Positions 43,837 through 48,392 of a stretch of 48,392 nucleotides of DNA are shown in pieces (the stretch's first letter is position 1; each line of letters begins with the position of its first letter). Source of the stretch: Fragilaria crotonensis (lineage: Eukaryota; Bacillariophyta; Fragilariophyceae; Fragilariales; Fragilariaceae). The notes under the pieces were generated by a model. It did not search any database. It had not been told where the DNA came from and worked only from the letters and a program-made list of their open reading frames with translations. The stretch spans positions 1-48,392 of the forward strand of contig JAKSYS010000493.1 in the NCBI GenBank assembly GCA_022925895.1, read 5' to 3'. A program made the translations under genes and the position numbers.

Positions 43837-46065
43837 ATGACATTCCCTTCCAAATAGCCTTCATCCTTCTGTCTCTGCTATCTTGTCGTACAGGATCATT
43901 TCAGGTGCCAGTTGTTGTGCTTGGTATACGGAGTCGACCGCTGTCATCTCCGCCGTCCTGCTTGTCGTTGTCATCGTCGTCACCTCGACATGCCTTTGTG
44001 AGTGCCACCCAAAGGTGTCGCAGTGCAAATCGACTGCGACATTCATTCCTATCGTCGTCGGCGCCGGATGGTGACGAAGAATTTTTCAATTTTGAACCAG
44101 ATGATTCCGATTTGGCAAAGCTGGGGGAAGAATTGGGTGATTTAGAAGCCGAGGAAGATGAAGATGTGGACGATACTGCACTCGTTGTGCCCGATGTCTC
44201 AGTTATTCAACCCTTGGGCTTCGTTGATGTCTTTCGCGATGACGACGATGATGATGTCATTGATGGTGATGATGATACTATTGGTAGTCTTCTTGTCGAA
44301 GACGATGAAGATGAAATTGATATTGCTTTTGATGGCGATGATGATGACGAAATTTTTACTGACGAAATCGTTGCCGACACTGAAGACGATTTCACCTACG
44401 AAGAAGATGATGACGATGACTATCTGGAAGGAGAAGATGACGATGACAATGACGATGATGACGAAGAATGGGATGAACTTTCGGATGACGAAGACTATGA
44501 TTATGAATTGGAAGACGACGATGATCCCAATTACATGATTCAAAAGAAACGAATCGAAGAACGCATGGCCAAATTGGACCAGGAAGATTTGGAAATGGCA
44601 GCGCGCGAACGTGATTGGGGCGGAGTGGTAGAGGCCTTTGAAGGCGAGGAGGAGAGGTTTGAGGATTATCAGCTTCTTGCCATTTTAATGCCGAAGCAAT
44701 CGAGAGTGGCGAAGAAGAGCCGCGGCTTCAGTGGAATGAGAACATTGCAGATAAGGTCAAGCAGCTACTGAGCAAGAATGATTTGATTACTGTTGTTGAC
44801 GCTGATTTAGAAGATAATAACAGTTTCAATGAAAACCGAGGACCTGATGATCCACTTGATCCATATGAAGCTGCAGACAAAGAGATTGACGAGGAGCTGA
44901 AGAAGGCTGAGTTTCAGCGACTAACCCAAGGTGCCGTGATTGACGAACTTGAGTCGCTTCGAACCACCAAATATGATGGAAATACTCCCAAATCCAACTT
45001 CATGGACATGAACCACGTTGCCGAAATCGGCATGGAGAGTGTCGATGCTTTCAGGGATATACCTGAAAACCTCAAGGATGAAATTCGAGAGTGCATGACG
45101 GAAATGGGATCGGCATCCTACAACGTTACCAAGTGGCTTGTTTACGACCTTGATTTCAATGTCACCAACCTGATGCTAGCGGCTTGTCAGCATAACCCGA
45201 AGGCGCCCATTCTTTTTGAGCACTGGTTCCCTCAACTACAAGTATGCGAACGCTACAAATATGCAAGGGAAGGGAACTTCAGTTTCACTTGGGAGGATTC
45301 CAAGAATGCTGATATGGAAGAACTTTACACCTACTACCGTGGATTTGGGTACAATGAGATCCCCTTAAAGGCTCCAGGTGATACAGGAATCGTCGATCTG
45401 GAGGAACTCGATGAAGATGAAGTACAGATGGTTGATTTTGCTTCGTGGTGTCAAGAAGTGTACAATCCCGAGTGGGATAGGAAGGACTTCGATGATGATG
45501 ACATTAAGGACGTTGACAACGTCTTCAGTCCTGAATTTATCTTGCCGCAGGATCCCGACGTTCCCACGTATCAGGATGCCAAAGATGATATCCGGAACTG
45601 GTATGGTGAAATTGAAAACAACAACGACGGAGACGTAAGTCCAGAACAGGCTGAGTATCGTGACATGGTGGGACAGGAACTGGATTACAAGTATTTGGAT
45701 GACAAGGAATTCACAGAGGCCGAGGCCATTTAGTTGTTGCTTGTACTACTGAAGAGGAAGATTTGGACGTCGCTGAAAAGATCACCATTCGATTCGAAGA
45801 AGAATTCGGTAAACAGATATACGTCGAAACCAGAGTAATCTCGCATGCCCTCATGGAGGACAATTGCTTTGAAGTGTGGCTAGAGAGTTACGACATTGAA
45901 CTCCTACATTCCAAGAAACGGGCGACGACTGGAGCCAAGGACTGGGATGGGCCGATTGAATGTAACGATGACGAGATCAACAAAATGGTGGAGAGAGTAG
46001 CATTCCTCATCAGTGACGACGCACGATACAGCTATCGAATGGACATGGGTGCAATCCTCAGCTAA
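43837..46065 (+). CDS. Large acidic protein, probably plastid-targeted; three apparent indels
   Basis: Three frames read consecutively and look like one gene of about 740 aa. ATG 43837 begins MTF; a one-base shift at the C3 run 43845-43847 leads to a hydrophobic signal-peptide-like stretch (FQIAFILLSLLSCRTGSF). A Ser/Arg-rich transit-like part (SSSSPRHAFVSATQRC) follows. Residues about 75-245 are Asp/Glu-rich, with runs of five to eight acidic residues. The frame changes again near 44680-44683 (DYQLLA into FNAEAIESGEEEP) and at the T3 run 45729-45731 (FTEAEAI into LVVACTTEEEDLDVAEKI). The C-terminal part (KITIRFEEEFGKQIYVETRV, CFEVWLESYDIELLHSKKRA) is well-formed and ends at 46065. All three changes fit one missing base. 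I do not recognise the family; bipartite plastid targeting is inferred. Confidence 0.6.
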
Positions 46066-46265
46066 TTTTAACGTTAAATCCTGCGGAAGCCTTTTCCATG
46101 ATATTCTGACACTTGTTTATCGAGTTTAACGCACCTTACGTTAGCTAGTCGAGGCGATACATTTCACACGGCTGATTCGTTTCACTATCAAAACCCCAAG
46201 AAAGCGGGGATTTTCGTGACAACATCAGCAGGCACCGCTTGTCGATACAGTGCTAGTAGGCTGTG

Positions 46266-47536
46266 TCATTCCATCTTTTGAGGTAAAAACTCTGGTTTCT
46301 TCGTCACCAAGCGATCCTCTAGTCCATCCCAAAACTTGGCAAAACATACGGAATCCAACGATCTCTTGTCTCTTGATAAGTACCCCTTCTGAACCGCCCA
46401 TTGCTGCAACTCGTCAGGTTCCTTATCACCCTCCAATCCAATGAAAAAATCCGAAGGACTTCGTGAACAAGTCGACTGGAGTTGAAAACCCCCTGGGCCA
46501 ATCCTTGAATTGCCAACTGGCACCGAGCGACACAACTGCGACAATTCGATCCCATTCCTTCGGGTTGCCTCCCAATTGTGATGTCGGATTGTCCATGAGC
46601 TCAAACTCCACTTCATGTCCTCCCCGACGAATGTCGAACTTGTGTTTGACCAAAGTTTGAATCGATGTCTTCGTGGCGCCCTGCTTCATCAATACGTCGC
46701 GGGGGATAAATTTGGAGTTTTGAAATAAATGGTAAGCATTCCACATGGTAATGGGAGGTGTCAGGCCCTTCGGAAGGACAATGATGGGCTTCTTGCCCAC
46801 CAAGTGGGGCCGTTGAAGGGTTGGAGTAGTCTGGACCGCCTTTCGCCTATTTTCCGTCTCCAAGTACAAATCCAGGACGCGTTGAAAGTCCCGGTTCGGG
46901 GCAGGTCGTAGAATGCTGTTGGAGTTCCCAACTGGAATTTCAGTCGTCATAATGTCCACCGTGGACTCTTGAATCATTTCGGGTGTCAAGTCAAAGCCTT
47001 CAGCAGAGAGCGCCTTAGCAAGTTCTGACTTCTCTCGCGAGACCCCTCGCGCTTTCCCACGACAACATTGAGATTGTCCAACATTTGTTCAGTCGTCATG
47101 AGCTTCTTCTCCTTCTTTTTCGGAGGCACCGCTGGCGTTCCTGACGACGATCGTTTCTTATCATTCTTCCGATCCTTCTTGTCCGGCTTTCTACTTTTCT
47201 GATCTTCCTTGGGTGGGGGTGGGGAGGAGGAGCGATGACTGCGGCAGACCCAACAAAGTAAGCCACCACAATGGGTTTGTCAGTTGCCTTAATGGGGTCT
47301 GCAACTGCATGCTTCTTACAAGCGTTACGGTATGGCATGAGACCCTGCGTGGGATCGCGAATTTGAAGAAATATGGATGCCAACGAGTACTGACATGATT
47401 TTCCATCTTGATCAATCGATGCTATTTCGTCTCCCTGAAGGGAAATTCCATCCCAACTCAGGATTTTGCCATCATCAGATAGAACTGCTGATTGAAGGTG
47501 CCCCTTGGACGCCCATTCTTGCAAGGTCAACGCCAT
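46266..47536 (-). CDS. CDC73: PAF1-complex subunit CDC73 (parafibromin); three apparent indels
   Basis: CDC73 belongs to the PAF1 complex on elongating RNA polymerase II and supports histone modification and 3'-end formation. ATG at 47536 begins MALTLQEWASKGHLQSAVLS, then YRNACKKHAVADPIKATDKP, typical of the N-terminal half. The C-terminal Ras-like domain is clear: KKPIIVLPKGLTPPITMWNA, FIPRDVLMKQGATK, ASWQFKDWPRG and DKRSLDSVCFAKFWDGLEDR. The frame changes at the G-rich run 47211-47224 (plus-strand numbering), at the C4 run 47043-47046, and at the A6 run 46444-46449; the first two fit one missing base, the third one extra base. Joined length would be about 423 aa, within the family range (yeast 393, human 531). 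Identity is sure; whether the breaks are real is not. It is convergent with the acidic-protein gene, about 200 bp apart. Confidence 0.85.
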
Positions 47537-48392
47537 TGCGAGTTGTTAATTGCTTTTCCTTACTCGGGTGTGGTGGATTCCACAAGCGGTCGTACAACTC
47601 AGGAAGACGAGTCCTGTCCGACGCTAATGTTTGTTGATGTTAGACCCGAGTGTTAGACCCGAGACTCGAGTTGCGATGTAGGAGGTGTTGATGCCGAATG
47701 CCGATAACCCGATATAGGATACATACTGTAGCGTAAGTCAAAATTACGGGCACAGTATAGTACTTGTAGATGGTAGACGGTACAAGTACTATGCACTTAT
47801 GAACTATGCGATACAAGGTACTATTCATATGAATTATGAACTATGAATATGATATATAATACAGCATACTACCGGTAGGCGTGGACGCGCAACGTTTACT
47901 CAGTACTCAGTACCACTAGTAGCACCGTTGTCCGTACGTCCGTACTATTGCTTGAGGTCCTGCGTCGTGCAAGGTACTATACTGCTACATACGATAGTAG
48001 TCCGTATACTCTCCGTATGACGTAATATTTACTACTCCTTCATACGCCAATCCATCAAAACATATGAATACATACTCTAATACACGTCATATTTAATACA
48101 GTGCTATAGGCTATAGTGTGTACAGTATGAGAAAAACAAGTCTATGGTACTTTGGAGTTCTCGTATGCAGTATCTTTGGGCTACCACTACAGGTACTGCA
48201 TACTGCACCAGTATCGCGAGTCGAGCGTATCGAGGGATGCAACGACAGAACGACGATACGAAACAAACTCGTGACATCACGAGTCACGAGTCAGGTGGAT
48301 CAAGGATCAAGGCGCATATTCAGATGCGGCATGGTACACTGGTACTTGTACTGGAGTATTAGGTATTAATACTCTACTATACCGGAGGTAAT
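47537..48392. other. GTAC-rich spacer at the right edge
   Basis: Upstream region of CDC73. GTTAGACCCGAG occurs twice in tandem near 47638-47662. From 47690 to 48020 it is rich in GTAC and AGTACT palindromes. A frame from ATG 48127 (MRKTSLWYFGVLVCSIFGLP) looks like a signal peptide but ends at 48369 with no recognisable mature part; it is not called as a gene. Confidence 0.5.

Noticed and set aside
44199-44543. Hydrophobic 114-codon minus-strand frame
   Set aside because: It is the antisense reading of the GAT/GAC acidic repeat, which automatically gives Ile/Val-rich frames.
48127-48369. Frame starting with a signal-peptide-like sequence
   Set aside because: About 80 codons, no domain, lies in GTAC-rich spacer at the window edge; similar chance frames are common here.

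Overview
The window looks like nuclear DNA of a diatom, most likely pennate. Reasons: a Ty1/copia element of the diatom CoDi type, an apparently plastid-targeted acidic protein, a helicase-associated (HA) domain protein of a kind common in diatoms, few introns, and intergenic DNA rich in GTAC palindromes. No tRNA, rRNA or CRISPR array was seen.

Layout. 1-9.5 kb is a transposon graveyard with no intact gene. It holds a decayed reverse transcriptase/RNase H (about 6.0-7.5 kb) and a probable piggyBac-like transposase relic (about 7.7-9.2 kb). 10.0-14.7 kb carries two clean, convergent housekeeping genes: an ABC-F ATPase (+) and the peroxisomal AAA ATPase PEX6 (-). 15.3-15.7 kb has a truncated ankyrin gene between two exact 32-bp repeats. 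15.8-19.7 kb is a visibly GC-rich non-LTR retrotransposon with a CXC-like Cys-rich N-terminus, RT and restriction-like endonuclease, broken by two frameshifts. 20.84-26.40 kb is a complete Ty1/copia element with 140-bp LTRs differing at one base and a CAGGA target-site duplication, sitting 32 bp before the start codon of an HA-domain gene. 27.97-34.4 kb has four host genes: a TLDc protein, an AzgA-type purine permease, a small one-TM protein and COX6A. 36.0-39.4 kb is a 5'-truncated, frameshifted RT/RNase H element. 40.1-42.9 kb has clathrin light chain and CBF5/dyskerin. 43.8-47.5 kb has a large acidic protein with a signal-peptide-like start, and the PAF1-complex subunit CDC73.

The host genes do not form a pathway; they are scattered housekeeping functions (translation, peroxisome import, purine uptake, respiration, endocytosis, rRNA pseudouridylation, transcription elongation) separated by transposons and GTAC-rich spacers.

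Two points deserve most attention. The copia element has a 12-bp sequence immediately after its 5' LTR that is the exact reverse complement of a sequence inside the LTR, which suggests Tf1-like self-priming instead of tRNA priming. And the last two genes carry six single-base disruptions, five clearly at homopolymers, which may be residual sequencing error or true decay. Several apparent starts in the window are TTG or GTG; the first in-frame ATG was used instead.
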